Shown: piece after piece, positions 7,717-16,527 of the stretch
How positions within the stretch are numbered: position 1 is the first letter of the stretch
Layout: every line of letters starts with the position of its first letter
Origin: Rhodopirellula halodulae
GTDB lineage: Bacteria > Planctomycetota > Planctomycetia > Pirellulales > Pirellulaceae
Direction of reading: 5' to 3'
NCBI RefSeq assembly: GCF_020966775.1
Contig: NZ_JAJKFV010000029.1
Span: forward strand, 1,543,001-1,607,000
Length of the DNA: 64,000 nt
Notes under the pieces: model-generated
Told to the model about the DNA's origin: nothing
Seen by the model: the letters and a program-made list of their open reading frames with translations, nothing else
Databases searched by the model: none
Made by a program: the position numbers and the translations under genes

Positions 7717-8869
7717 ACCGATTCCTGATCGTCATTCAGCCAGTCAACAAGCGTGGTACGAAGTCACCAACGTTGATGAAATTGCCTCCCCTGCACTGCT
7801 CCTGTATCCGAAGCGAGTCGAGGCGAATGTGAAGCGGATGGTTGCGTCGGCGGGTTCGCCGGACCGCCTTCGCCCGCATGTGAAGACTCACAAAATGTCG
7901 GAGGTGGTCCGTCTAAAATTGGCCGCGGGTGTGACAAAGTTCAAGGCTGCGACAATCGCTGAAGCTGAGATGACGGCGGAAGCGGGGGCTCGCGATATTT
8001 TGTTGGCGGTTCAGCCCGTTGGGCCGACAGTCAAACGATTGACGCGCCTGGTCGAAAGCTTTCCGTCCTGCAAATTCGCTTGCCTCGTTGACAACATGGA
8101 AACGCTGCATGAGATGACGGATGATTGGAATGGACGCCGATCGCGATTGCCGGTTTGGTTGGATGTCAACGTCGGTATGAACCGAACGGGTGTGGTCCCA
8201 GGTCTCGCTGCCACCGAGATTGCCCAGTCATTGCTTGCGAGCGAAAGCTTGGAGCTGGCGGGGTTGCATGTCTATGACGGTCATCTGCATGTGACCGATG
8301 TTCAAGAATTGAAGGCGATGTTCGACGCATCGTTGTCGCCATTCTGGGAATGGTACACGTCGCTCGATTCCGAACTTGGCGTTCAGCTGACGATTGCAGC
8401 GGGAGGAACACCGACATCCGCGTTGTGGCAAGATGTGTCGTTGCAGCGTGGAGTGGCGGTGGAGACCGGCGCGGGAACGACCGTCTTTTGGGACTCTGGG
8501 CAGCCCACGTTTTCGCCACCGATGGACTATGAAACAGCCGCTCTGATCATGGCTCGTGTGATCAGTCGCCCCACGCCGACCAGCGTGTGTTTGGATTTGG
8601 GGCACAAAGCCGTTGCATCCGAGATGCGGTGGCCACGCGTTGCTTGGCTGAATCTTCGTAACGACGGCGAGTTAGTAACTCACAACGAAGAACACTTGGT
8701 GTTGAATTTTGACCGGTCGATCGATCTGAAATGTGGAGCGGTCATTTATGGAGTGCCCACGCATATCTGTCCGACGGTTGCGCTGCACCAGCATGCCCAC
8801 TGCGTGCAGGAAGGTCGGGTGACAACGCGTTGGAAGGTAGCGGCTCGTGACCGTGAGCTGAATTGCTAA
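7694..8869 (+). CDS. D-threonine aldolase-like (alanine racemase N-terminal fold) PLP enzyme
   Basis: 391 residues, fold-type III PLP enzyme of the D-threonine aldolase / D-serine dehydratase family. The N-terminal barrel has the family block SPALLLYPKRVEANV, then LRPHVKTHKM, whose first lysine (about K64) should bind PLP. KAATIAEAEM, WLDVNVGMNRTG, GLHVYDGH and TIAAGGTPTS follow. The C-terminal beta domain contains the metal-binding region of the family (HEEHLVL, PTHICPTVALHQHA). Family members cleave beta-hydroxy-D-amino acids or dehydrate D-serine; the exact substrate is not readable here. The TTG start overlaps the protease gene by 23 bp, with no better start downstream. Confidence 0.82.
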   Translation: MNSKHWIEPIPDRHSASQQAWYEVTNVDEIASPALLLYPKRVEANVKRMVASAGSPDRLRPHVKTHKMSEVVRLKLAAGVTKFKAATIAEAEMTAEAGARDILLAVQPVGPTVKRLTRLVESFPSCKFACLVDNMETLHEMTDDWNGRRSRLPVWLDVNVGMNRTGVVPGLAATEIAQSLLASESLELAGLHVYDGHLHVTDVQELKAMFDASLSPFWEWYTSLDSELGVQLTIAAGGTPTSALWQDVSLQRGVAVETGAGTTVFWDSGQPTFSPPMDYETAALIMARVISRPTPTSVCLDLGHKAVASEMRWPRVAWLNLRNDGELVTHNEEHLVLNFDRSIDLKCGAVIYGVPTHICPTVALHQHAHCVQEGRVTTRWKVAARDRELNC

Positions 8870-8873
8870 TGGT

Positions 8874-10364
8874 CTAGTTCAACTGAACCGGGTTGGTTGC
8901 TTCCTTGATTTTCTTCCGCATCAACTCGGTCGACGCTTCCTGGCCTGTGAACAGTTTGTACTGATACGCTGCTTGGCGGACGAACATGTCGACACCGGTG
9001 ATCACCCGGGATTGCTTTTGTTTTGCCTGTTTGATCAGCAAGGTATTCTCCGGATTGTAAACCGTGTCGAAGACGACCATGAACTGGTTGAGCGCCGATT
9101 GGTTGTACGGCGTGTTATCGACATCGGGATGCATACCGATGGGAGTGCCGTTAACAAGCAATTGCACTTTTGTGTCGTGACGTTCTTCCCAGTCGACAAC
9201 GCGGCAGCCAATGTCGGCCGCCAGCATCTCGGCTCGTTCACGGGTTCGCGAAGCAATGGTGACGTCGCACTTGCGTTGGCGAAGTCCCCAAGCGATGGCC
9301 CGAGAGACGCCACCCGCACCGAGGATCAACGCCGTTTTTCCTTGCATGGAGTTTTCCGTGCCACGTTGGATCTTGAATGCTTCTTCGATGCAGTCCATTG
9401 CCGCGCGGTAGTCTGTGTTGTAGCCCAGACGCTCGTCGCCGTTGAAGATCATGGTGTTGATTGCACCGATCCCCGTGCAGCTGGATTCGGCTTGCGTGCA
9501 ATACTGAAGGGCAGCTTCTTTGTGCGGAATTGTGATGCTGATTCCTTGGATACCAATGCTGCTGCAGGTGTTCATGAACGATTGCAGATCGTCCTTTGGG
9601 ATGCGAAGCGGCAAGTATCGGGCGTTCAGGCCTGCGTCCACGAAGGCAGCATTGTGGATCAGCGGACTGTGGCTGTGCGCGACTGGATCAGCGATCACAC
9701 CGAACAAAGCGGTGTCTTCTTTGATCGTTTCGTAGTGATAGATGCTGTTCATCTCCTTCCAGTTCAGTTGCCCGGGAGCCAGTTTCTTGTCGGTGCTGAA
9801 CGTGGCATAAGTAAATGGTGATCCGACACGGTTCGCCAAAATTCGCGTCAGCATTCCGATCTCACCCATGCAGATCCCGATGGTTGGGATTTTGGAGTTC
9901 TTGCACAGGTTGATCATTCGGATGTTGTCCGAGAAGGAATTGGCCATGCAGGCGATCTTGACGATGTCAGCATCTTCGGCCGCCATGGCTTCGTGCAGTT
10001 CTTCCAGGTTCTCCGGCGTGCCGCTGAAATCGTGGTAGCTGATGATCCGTTTGGTGTCACCATAGCGGGGGATTTGGGCCGCGACGTCAGCTTCAATGTC
10101 GACGTATTCCACACCGGCGGCGATGGTGCTTCGTAGCAACATCATCCGGTCTTGTTCGGACCGTTCCCAACGTCCGCCGTCTTCTTTCCGTCGAACGGTG
10201 GCGACCACGGGCCCCGGACGGTCATTTAAAAGGCGTTTCAAGTCGACGGCTCGCGAGATGTAATCGAGTCTCAATTCGACGAGTTGGGCGCCTTGTTCGA
10301 CCAAATATTGATGTTCGGCAATCATGCGTTTGTGACGAGCACGGCCGAGACTAACACAAATCAT
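8874..10364 (-). CDS. aroDE: Bifunctional type I 3-dehydroquinate dehydratase / shikimate dehydrogenase
   Basis: 496 residues, covering shikimate pathway steps 3 and 4 in one chain. Residues about 1-205 form the AroD-type TIM barrel: ELRLDYI, the catalytic His in RIISYHDFSGT, and the Schiff-base Lys in DIVKIACMA. Residues about 215-485 form AroE: FGVIADPVAHSHSPLIHNAAF-like substrate binding, the catalytic Lys in ITIPHKEAA, Asp in GYNTDYRAA, and NADP binding at LGAGGVSRAIAWGL. Start ATG 10364. The same domain order occurs in plant DHQ-SDH and in chlamydiae. Convergent with the D-threonine aldolase-like gene with a 4-bp gap. Confidence 0.93.
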   Translation of the reverse strand: MICVSLGRARHKRMIAEHQYLVEQGAQLVELRLDYISRAVDLKRLLNDRPGPVVATVRRKEDGGRWERSEQDRMMLLRSTIAAGVEYVDIEADVAAQIPRYGDTKRIISYHDFSGTPENLEELHEAMAAEDADIVKIACMANSFSDNIRMINLCKNSKIPTIGICMGEIGMLTRILANRVGSPFTYATFSTDKKLAPGQLNWKEMNSIYHYETIKEDTALFGVIADPVAHSHSPLIHNAAFVDAGLNARYLPLRIPKDDLQSFMNTCSSIGIQGISITIPHKEAALQYCTQAESSCTGIGAINTMIFNGDERLGYNTDYRAAMDCIEEAFKIQRGTENSMQGKTALILGAGGVSRAIAWGLRQRKCDVTIASRTRERAEMLAADIGCRVVDWEERHDTKVQLLVNGTPIGMHPDVDNTPYNQSALNQFMVVFDTVYNPENTLLIKQAKQKQSRVITGVDMFVRQAAYQYKLFTGQEASTELMRKKIKEATNPVQLN

Positions 10365-10436
10365 TGGGATTCTGTGGACGGAGAAGGAGTTGGGGAATCG
10401 AGGGCCAATTGGATGGGGCGGACATCACCACCCCGC

Positions 10437-10442
10437 TATAAT
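10437..10442 (+). promoter_or_regulatory. Possible -10 box (TATAAT) for the PQQ-propeller gene
   Basis: Exact TATAAT in the aroDE/PQQ-propeller intergenic region, about 84 bp before the chosen start. No good -35 hexamer at 16-18 bp; TTGGAT (10409-10414) is 22 bp away. Confidence 0.35.
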
Positions 10443-10525
10443 AGTCGGCAACGCTTTATTGGGCAGTACCGGTCCCGTTTCGATGAGGCGTTTGGCCTTT
10501 TGTGACGACGATTTCGAGTGAGTTG

Positions 10526-11857
10526 ATGTTTTTGTTTTTTCATGAACCCAATCGCCGCAAGAGACTCAAACGGTTGAGTCCTCTGTGGTTTTGCTTGGTG
10601 CTCTGTTTTGGCGTGCTGGCATGTTCGAACGTGCATGCCGATGACGCCCTTTCGGCTTGGCCGACCGCCCGAGGCGATTTTGCTGCGACGGGCGCCACAG
10701 CGACGACTCTAGCGAAGGACCTCCAACTTCTTTGGGAAACCAAAACCGCGGAAGCGATTGAATCAGCTCCCGTCAGTGATGGTGAACGAGTTTACGTGGT
10801 GGACGTGATGGGTGGGCTGGAAGCCTTGGCTTTTTCCAACGGGCAATCTGTTTGGAGGCATGAACTCGACACGGGGTTCAGTGCTTCTCCATCTTTGTAT
10901 CTGCCTTCCTTGATCGGGGAAGAATCCGGGAGGATTCAAACTCTGGATGTGGGGAAAGTCGCAGACGATCCGGTTTTGAACGATTCTTGGGCAACTTGGT
11001 TGAAGAGCGAGCGACCCGTGCTCGTATCGGGTGATGTCGAAGGCAATGTGGTCGCCTGGGACCCGGCGACCGGAGATCGTCGATGGGAAGCGTTAACTGA
11101 TGGAGAGATCAGTGCATCACCTTCTTTCTTTATTCATCGAAGCTTGAGCGACGAGGGGGCGGTCGTCATTCAAGTCCGTGTATTGGTCACCAGCCAAGAC
11201 GGCAGCCTGTATTGCTTTGCAATGGAAGACGGCAAACTGGTTTGGAAATACGAAACGAATGACCAAATTCGCTGCGGAGCATCCGTCGGAGACGGCCAGA
11301 CTTTCTTGGGTGGTTGCGACGGCGGTTTGCACGTCGTGGACTTGAGGACGGGACAGGCGATGCGTGAGCCCATTCCTCTCGGTGGGCCCACTGGCAGTAC
11401 CCCCGCGATCCGTGACGGTCAGTTGTATGTACCGATCATGGACGGCGTGCTGTACGCATTTGCTCATAATTCCGATCCGGAAGAGGAGGTCTCGCCAAAA
11501 TGGGAGTACCTCGATGACGAGCGAAACCAAGAGTATCGAGGAAGTGCGGCGGTTAACCAAGAATTGGTCGTGGTCGCAAGCCGAAACAAGACGGTGGACG
11601 CAATCGAACGGGAAACGGGAAGGCGTCGTTGGAGGATGACTCTGCGAAGGAGAGCGGATGCATCGCCGGTGATTGCGGGGCAGGATGTTTGGGTTGCTTC
11701 CACGGACGGTCGTTTAGTCCGGCTGGACATTGCGACCGGTGACGAAAAATGGAACTTCGAAATTCGAGGTGCCTTCATCGGCGAACCGGCCATCGTGGGG
11801 GATCGCTTGATCATTGCCGACGATGAAGGCGTCGTCCGATGTTTTGGTACTCGGTGA
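10526..11857 (+). CDS. Exported PQQ-like beta-propeller repeat protein
   Basis: 443 residues. A basic N-terminus (NRRKRLKRL) and hydrophobic stretch (LWFCLVLCFGVLAC) form a signal peptide. The cleavage site could be after VHA, or a weak lipobox (VLAC) could be used. The rest is a run of about seven WD/PQQ-type blades with the recurring pattern VYVVDVMGGLEALAFSNG, WRHELDT, VVAWDPATGDRRWEA, LYCFAMEDGKLVWKYET and LVRLDIATGDEKWNF. This resembles BamB-like and PQQ-binding-like propellers, which are numerous in planctomycetes; no cofactor-dependent dehydrogenase residues are evident. ATG 10526 was preferred over the upstream GTG 10502 because it gives a compact signal peptide. Confidence 0.8.
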   Translation: MFLFFHEPNRRKRLKRLSPLWFCLVLCFGVLACSNVHADDALSAWPTARGDFAATGATATTLAKDLQLLWETKTAEAIESAPVSDGERVYVVDVMGGLEALAFSNGQSVWRHELDTGFSASPSLYLPSLIGEESGRIQTLDVGKVADDPVLNDSWATWLKSERPVLVSGDVEGNVVAWDPATGDRRWEALTDGEISASPSFFIHRSLSDEGAVVIQVRVLVTSQDGSLYCFAMEDGKLVWKYETNDQIRCGASVGDGQTFLGGCDGGLHVVDLRTGQAMREPIPLGGPTGSTPAIRDGQLYVPIMDGVLYAFAHNSDPEEEVSPKWEYLDDERNQEYRGSAAVNQELVVVASRNKTVDAIERETGRRRWRMTLRRRADASPVIAGQDVWVASTDGRLVRLDIATGDEKWNFEIRGAFIGEPAIVGDRLIIADDEGVVRCFGTR

Positions 11858-11956
11858 TGACGCCGTTGGTCGAGTTTTGGAATGGGCACACCGGTTCGGT
11901 GTTTGCTGCGATTCCGTTATCCTGAATTGAATCTTTCGCATTCCAAAGAGAAATCA

Positions 11957-13303
11957 ATGACGACTGCATCGACCCAAAGTGAGTCTCGCGAGAAAGAGCC
12001 TGAAGGCAGCAAAACAGAAGTCGGAAGCTACTTCATCAGCAACTACCCGCCTTACAGTCAGTGGAAATCAGATTCGCTCGACGACGTGAAGCAGCGGATG
12101 CAATCAGCGCCGAGCAACGAGAACCCGCTGGGACTGTACCTGCACATTCCCTTTTGTCGGAAGCGTTGCAAGTTTTGCTACTTCAAAGTTTTTACGGATG
12201 TGAATGCCGCGGAAGTGCAGCGTTATGTGGATGCACTTTGCAATGAAATTTCGATGGTGAGTCAGCTTCCTGTGATGGGCGACCGTCCCTTCCGGTTCGT
12301 CTATTTCGGAGGAGGAACCCCCAGTTTTCTCTCTCCCAAGCAACTGACCAAACTGGCCGACCGCCTTCGAGAGCACATCACTTGGGACGGTGCGGAAGAA
12401 GTCACCTTCGAATGTGAACCAGGAACGCTAAGCGAGACTAAGGTGAAAACGCTTCGCGACACGATGGGCGTGACTCGTCTCAGCTTGGGCGTGGAGAACT
12501 TCTCGGATAAGTTGCTGGAAGAAAACGGGCGAGCTCACTTGTCCAAGCAAGTCTTTGCTGCTTGGGAATGGATCGAAGCGGCACAATTTCCAAACGTCAA
12601 CATTGATCTGATTGCTGGGATGGTCGGAGAGACATGGGAGAACTGGCGTGACAACATTCGCCGCACAATTGATATGTCACCGGAGAGCGTGACGATCTAT
12701 CAGATGGAGTTGCCGTTCAACACGGTCTACAGCGCAGACATCCTGGGCAAGAAGATTGAAAGCCCAGTCGCAGATTGGCAGACCAAGCGAGATTGGGTGA
12801 GCTATGCGTTTGATGAGATGACATCCGCGGGCTACAAGGTCAGCAGTGCCTACACGCTGGTGAAGGACACTGGCAAAGTGAACTTCTCGTATCGCGACAA
12901 TCTTTGGCGTGGTGCAGACTTGCTCGCCACCGGGATCGCCAGTTTCGGTCACGTTGCGGGGGCGCACTATCAAAACCTTCCGCACATGGAGCAGTATCTG
13001 AGCACCATCGAGGAAGGCAACTTGCCTTTGGGGCGTGGTTTCGTGCCAACCGAACGGCAAGCATTGATTCGCGAGATGATTTTGCTTTTGAAACGAGGCT
13101 ATTTAGAACTGGATTACTTTCAAAACAAATTCGGAATCGACATTGTGGAAGAATGGCGATCCGTTTGGGGCGACTACGTTGAGCAGGGCCTAGCCGAGTT
13201 GCATTCTGACGAAGTGCGTTTGACACGAGAAGGTTTGTTGCGGGTGGATTCGTTGCTGCCAGCGTTCTTTGAACCTGAGCATCAAAACGTTCGTTACACA
13301 TGA
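11957..13303 (+). CDS. HemW/HemN-like radical SAM protein (coproporphyrinogen III oxidase family)
   Basis: 448 residues. The radical SAM cluster motif is HIPFCRKRCKFCYF (Cys67, Cys71, Cys74), the CxxxCxxC with the extra upstream proline typical of HemN/HemW. FGGGTPSFL, TFECEPGTL, RLSLGVENF and NIDLIAGMVGETWENW follow, and a C-terminal HemN-type domain lies after about residue 350. Oxygen-independent coproporphyrinogen oxidase (HemN) and the haem chaperone HemW share this layout, and I cannot separate them with certainty. ATG 11957 is preceded by AGAGAAA; an upstream ATG (11882) is less likely. The stop overlaps the folP start (ATGA), so the two are probably co-translated. Confidence 0.88.
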   Translation: MTTASTQSESREKEPEGSKTEVGSYFISNYPPYSQWKSDSLDDVKQRMQSAPSNENPLGLYLHIPFCRKRCKFCYFKVFTDVNAAEVQRYVDALCNEISMVSQLPVMGDRPFRFVYFGGGTPSFLSPKQLTKLADRLREHITWDGAEEVTFECEPGTLSETKVKTLRDTMGVTRLSLGVENFSDKLLEENGRAHLSKQVFAAWEWIEAAQFPNVNIDLIAGMVGETWENWRDNIRRTIDMSPESVTIYQMELPFNTVYSADILGKKIESPVADWQTKRDWVSYAFDEMTSAGYKVSSAYTLVKDTGKVNFSYRDNLWRGADLLATGIASFGHVAGAHYQNLPHMEQYLSTIEEGNLPLGRGFVPTERQALIREMILLLKRGYLELDYFQNKFGIDIVEEWRSVWGDYVEQGLAELHSDEVRLTREGLLRVDSLLPAFFEPEHQNVRYT

Positions 13304-14217
13304 TCGGTCCATCGGTTTGGCAGACGTCCAAACGCCGCTTGCAGATTGGCCGACGTCCGTTGGTTATGGGCATCCTCAATGTGACCCCTGACAGCTTTTC
13401 GGATGGCGGACGCTTCGTTCAAGCCACGGATTCTTTGGCAAGTCAGACACACGTTGAAAAGGTAGTGCAGGCCGCTTTGCAAATGCGGGCTGATGGGGCG
13501 GACATCATCGACATCGGTGGTGAAAGTACTCGGCCTTACAGTCAGCCTGTTGACGCGGAAACCGAGTCCGCTCGCGTCATTCCCGTGATTGAGCGATTGG
13601 TGTCAGAGTGTGATGTCCCGATCAGCATTGATACCAGCAAGGCAAGTGTCGCTAAGCAGGCGATGATCGCCGGCGCGGAGATCATCAACGATGTTACTGG
13701 ATTGGAGGGTGATCCAGAGATGGCCTACGTCGCGAAAGAGTGTGAGTCGGGTGTATGTGTGATGCACATGCAGGGCACGCCCCAGACCATGCAAGATGAC
13801 CCTTCGTACGAAGATGTGGTCTCCGACATCCGGCAATATCTCCAGGATCGCCTGCAGAGCTGTCTCGACTTCGAAATTGATCGAGAACGAATTTGTCTGG
13901 ATCCGGGCATCGGGTTCGGTAAATCACACGACCACAACTTGGAGCTGTTGCGTGCGACTTCACAGTTCGCGTCGCTCGGAGTGCCGATATTGATCGGTCA
14001 TTCCCGGAAAGGCTTCATCAAAAAAGTGCTGAAGCGAAGTGGACGCATTGACGAGGGAGAGAACGGCGATGCGAACTATGATCCTCTCGCGGGAAGTCTC
14101 GGTGTTTCACTCGCTGTCGCAGCGGCAGGAGCCCACGTCATTCGCGTGCATGATGTTGCACAAACTGTTCAGGCGATGGATTTGTTCGAGGCATCGGGCG
14201 GTCTGGGGCCGATCTAG
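13300..14217 (+). CDS. folP: Dihydropteroate synthase
   Basis: 305 residues. Condenses 6-hydroxymethyl-dihydropterin pyrophosphate with p-aminobenzoate in folate synthesis. The TIM-barrel signatures are MGILNVTPDSFSDGG (about residues 23-37), DIIDIGGESTRPYS, ISIDTSKASVAKQA, INDVTGLEGDPEM, VCVMHMQGTPQTM, RICLDPGIGFGKSHDHNL and ILIGHSRKGFI. The ATG start overlaps the stop of the HemW-like gene by 4 bp. No other folate gene is adjacent. Confidence 0.96.
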   Translation: MIGPSVWQTSKRRLQIGRRPLVMGILNVTPDSFSDGGRFVQATDSLASQTHVEKVVQAALQMRADGADIIDIGGESTRPYSQPVDAETESARVIPVIERLVSECDVPISIDTSKASVAKQAMIAGAEIINDVTGLEGDPEMAYVAKECESGVCVMHMQGTPQTMQDDPSYEDVVSDIRQYLQDRLQSCLDFEIDRERICLDPGIGFGKSHDHNLELLRATSQFASLGVPILIGHSRKGFIKKVLKRSGRIDEGENGDANYDPLAGSLGVSLAVAAAGAHVIRVHDVAQTVQAMDLFEASGGLGPI

Positions 14218-14250
14218 AACCCCGTGCCGTCGCGTGGTGACGCGAAACAG

Positions 14251-15735
14251 CTAGAGAACTTCCTTGCCTTTCAAAAAGTAATCGTTCAAGAAGGCTTGGC
14301 GTTCGCTTGCGGAGATACTTGCGAATTGAACCATCGCGTAGAGGCGTTTTTGATCGCGCTGACGTTTCTCGCTCAGCCAATCATTGTCTCGAAACTGTTC
14401 TGGTAATTCCCCGATTAGCCGAAAACATTCTGGTTCTCGTGGTCCTGCAACAACACCATGACGGTCCAACATTGCCAGCGCCGTGTCAACTCGGTGATCA
14501 TGCGGGCTCACGCGTTGTAGTTCCCTTCGTAACCAGTCGATGCCGTAAGCGATGCAGCGGTCGGAGTGGTCTTCCAATGCAAACATCAAGCGGTCATAGA
14601 ATTCCGCATCGGGGTTGGCCCACTCGATGAACTGCATTTGTGTCATCAGGTCCTCCTGATCGTACAGCCAAAGGCATCTGCTGGGCTGTCCATCACGTCC
14701 CGCGCGACCGATTTCTTGATAGTACGATTCAATGGAACCCGGAGTCTCGACGTGTACGACCAAGCGGATGTCTTCTTTGTCGACCCCCATGCCAAAGGCG
14801 GGCGTCGCGAGCACCAATGGGATTTGCCCTGACATGAATTGGTTTTGAATGCGTTTTCTTTCACGGCGCGAGAGGTCGCCGTGGTAGCTGACATGTTCGA
14901 CGCCGTACTCGCGAAGAAGATCGCTGAATCGTGACAGTGTTTTGATGAGGGAAAAGTACAGAATACCTCCGCCCTCAATGGCTTCTGCAGAAGAGAAAGG
15001 AGGCGAGGTGAGAGCGTCCAAGATTGCCTGTCGTTTTTCGTCCTCACCCATGACCGGTAGCACATCGATCTGCAAGTTGGGGCGGTCAATGCCTTCGTGA
15101 AATAGCTTGATTTGCTTTGGTTGGAGCCCAAGTTGCGTTGTGATGTCCGACCGGCATTCTGGGGTGGCCGTTGCCGTGAGCGCGATGGTGGTTGGATTGC
15201 CGAGTCGTTCGCGTATGTCAGCGACTCGACTGTAGTCCGGTCTGAAGTCGTGCCCCCATTGGCTCACGCAATGGGCTTCATCAACGGCGAGCAAGCGGAT
15301 GTTGCGTCCGTGAATTGCCTCCTCAAATTCGGTTTTACGGAAGCGTTCAGGAGTGACATAGAGCAGTCGGTAGCGGTTGCTTTTCAGATTGTCCTGCCGC
15401 CGTAGCCGTTCTTCGCGGTCCAGTGACGAGTTGATGAAGGTCGCATCGATTCCTCGTTCGAGCAGTTGATCGACTTGGTCTTGCATCAGTGCGATCAATG
15501 GGGAGAGCACGATTGTCAGATCGGCCCCTTGGCCAAGTAAGGCAGGAATCTGAAAGCAGAGGGACTTGCCACGTCCCGTTGGCATGATGACCATGGCGTG
15601 CTCTCCGCCCAGCACATGTTGGATGACCGCGGATTGGCTCGGGCGGAACTGATTATGGCCAAAGACTGTTTGCAAAGTCGACTGTGCGTCGTCGAGGGGA
15701 TGTACAGTACGTGATAGCGGTGTGGAGTCACCCAT
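14251..15735 (-). CDS. recQ: RecQ-type ATP-dependent DNA helicase, short form without zinc cysteines
   Basis: 494 residues, 3'-5' superfamily 2 helicase. Motif 0 FRPSQSAVI, Walker A MPTGRGKS (residues 51-58), DEAH box VDEAHCVSQWGHDFRPDY, motif III ALTATATPEC, then the second RecA domain with SYHGDLSRRERKRIQNQF, ATPAFGMGVDKEDIRLVVH and QEIGRAGRDGQPS. The RecQ zinc-binding subdomain is degenerate: near the C-terminus FASISASERQAFLNDYF replaces the family's Cys-containing pattern ending CRRQxLLxYFGE. HRDC and a full winged helix are absent. Start ATG 15735; longer frames would run into the divergent RluA gene. It could be called RecQ-like rather than RecQ. Confidence 0.85.
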   Translation of the reverse strand: MGDSTPLSRTVHPLDDAQSTLQTVFGHNQFRPSQSAVIQHVLGGEHAMVIMPTGRGKSLCFQIPALLGQGADLTIVLSPLIALMQDQVDQLLERGIDATFINSSLDREERLRRQDNLKSNRYRLLYVTPERFRKTEFEEAIHGRNIRLLAVDEAHCVSQWGHDFRPDYSRVADIRERLGNPTTIALTATATPECRSDITTQLGLQPKQIKLFHEGIDRPNLQIDVLPVMGEDEKRQAILDALTSPPFSSAEAIEGGGILYFSLIKTLSRFSDLLREYGVEHVSYHGDLSRRERKRIQNQFMSGQIPLVLATPAFGMGVDKEDIRLVVHVETPGSIESYYQEIGRAGRDGQPSRCLWLYDQEDLMTQMQFIEWANPDAEFYDRLMFALEDHSDRCIAYGIDWLRRELQRVSPHDHRVDTALAMLDRHGVVAGPREPECFRLIGELPEQFRDNDWLSEKRQRDQKRLYAMVQFASISASERQAFLNDYFLKGKEVL

Positions 15736-15765
15736 CGGCGAGGTTGTTTTAAAGAGGTACACGGT

Positions 15766-16440
15766 GTGGACGGGGTGAAAGTCATCTACGAAGACAACCA
15801 TTTGCTCGTGGTGAACAAACCCACCAAGTTAGCGACAATGGGCGCGACGGGGCAGCCGACCTTGCATGGTCTGGCATGTGACTACCTGCGGCGGGTGTAC
15901 AACAAACCAAACCGCGTGTACCTCGGCGTTGTGAGCCGGTTGGATTCCATGACGTCTGGCGTGATTGTTTTCGCCAGAACGAGCAAGGCCGCGAGTCGGC
16001 TGACGCCTCAGTTCGCCAACCATTCCGGGGATGGAGCAAAGAAAACCTACCTGGCCATTGTGGAAGGCCAAGTCCAATCGCAGGAAGGCATCTTAGAGGA
16101 TGAGATGTACAAGGATGAGGCATCACACCGGATGCGAGTCGCGCCGCATCCACAGCCTGATTCCAAGACAGCAAAGCTAGAATACCGTCAACTCAGATCG
16201 CAGCAGAACGCAACCGTCCTGGAAGTGAAGCCTCTCACGGGACGCAAGCATCAAATCCGTTTGCAGTGGTCGGAACAGGGGCATCCAATTCTGGGTGATC
16301 GCAAGTATTCCGCGAATGCAAACTGGCCCAGCGGAATCGCGTTGCACAGTTGGAAACTGTCGATTGTGCACCCCACCCTGAAAGAACGAATGCACTTCGA
16401 AGCGGAACCGCCGAGGTGTTGGGATCGCTTTTGGCCATGA
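15766..16440 (+). CDS. RluA-family pseudouridine synthase
   Basis: 224 residues; converts uridine to pseudouridine in rRNA or tRNA. No S4 domain is present, so this is the short RluA type. Motifs: LLVVNKPTKLATM, the catalytic aspartate (D60) in SRLDSMTSGVIVFART, KTYLAIVEG, and LEVKPLTGRKHQIRLQW with HPILGDRKY. The usual HRLD is SRLD here. GTG start 15766, supported by AAAGAGG about 8 bases upstream. It is divergent from recQ, whose start is only 30 bp away, so the two promoters must overlap with coding or with each other. The exact target base cannot be told. Confidence 0.88.
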   Translation: MDGVKVIYEDNHLLVVNKPTKLATMGATGQPTLHGLACDYLRRVYNKPNRVYLGVVSRLDSMTSGVIVFARTSKAASRLTPQFANHSGDGAKKTYLAIVEGQVQSQEGILEDEMYKDEASHRMRVAPHPQPDSKTAKLEYRQLRSQQNATVLEVKPLTGRKHQIRLQWSEQGHPILGDRKYSANANWPSGIALHSWKLSIVHPTLKERMHFEAEPPRCWDRFWP

Positions 16441-16462
16441 GTATTTTCTAGCAAAAACGAAA

Positions 16463-16492
16463 AACGCCACGGCCCAAAAGGGACATGGCGTT
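16463..16492 (-). terminator. Intrinsic terminator between convergent genes
   Basis: Inverted repeat AACGCCA (16463-16469) / TGGCGTT (16486-16492), with inner CCC/GGG around an AAAA loop. On the minus strand the stem is followed by TTTTTCGTTTTTGC, fitting termination after the exopolysaccharide export gene; it may also act on the RluA transcript. Confidence 0.7.
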
Positions 16493-16527
16493 CGAATGTT
16501 TTGCTTTCTTTCGCTGGACGTGCCAGA

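Noticed and set aside
8973..9821. A plus-strand open frame (282 codons)
   Set aside because: Antisense to the aroDE fusion.
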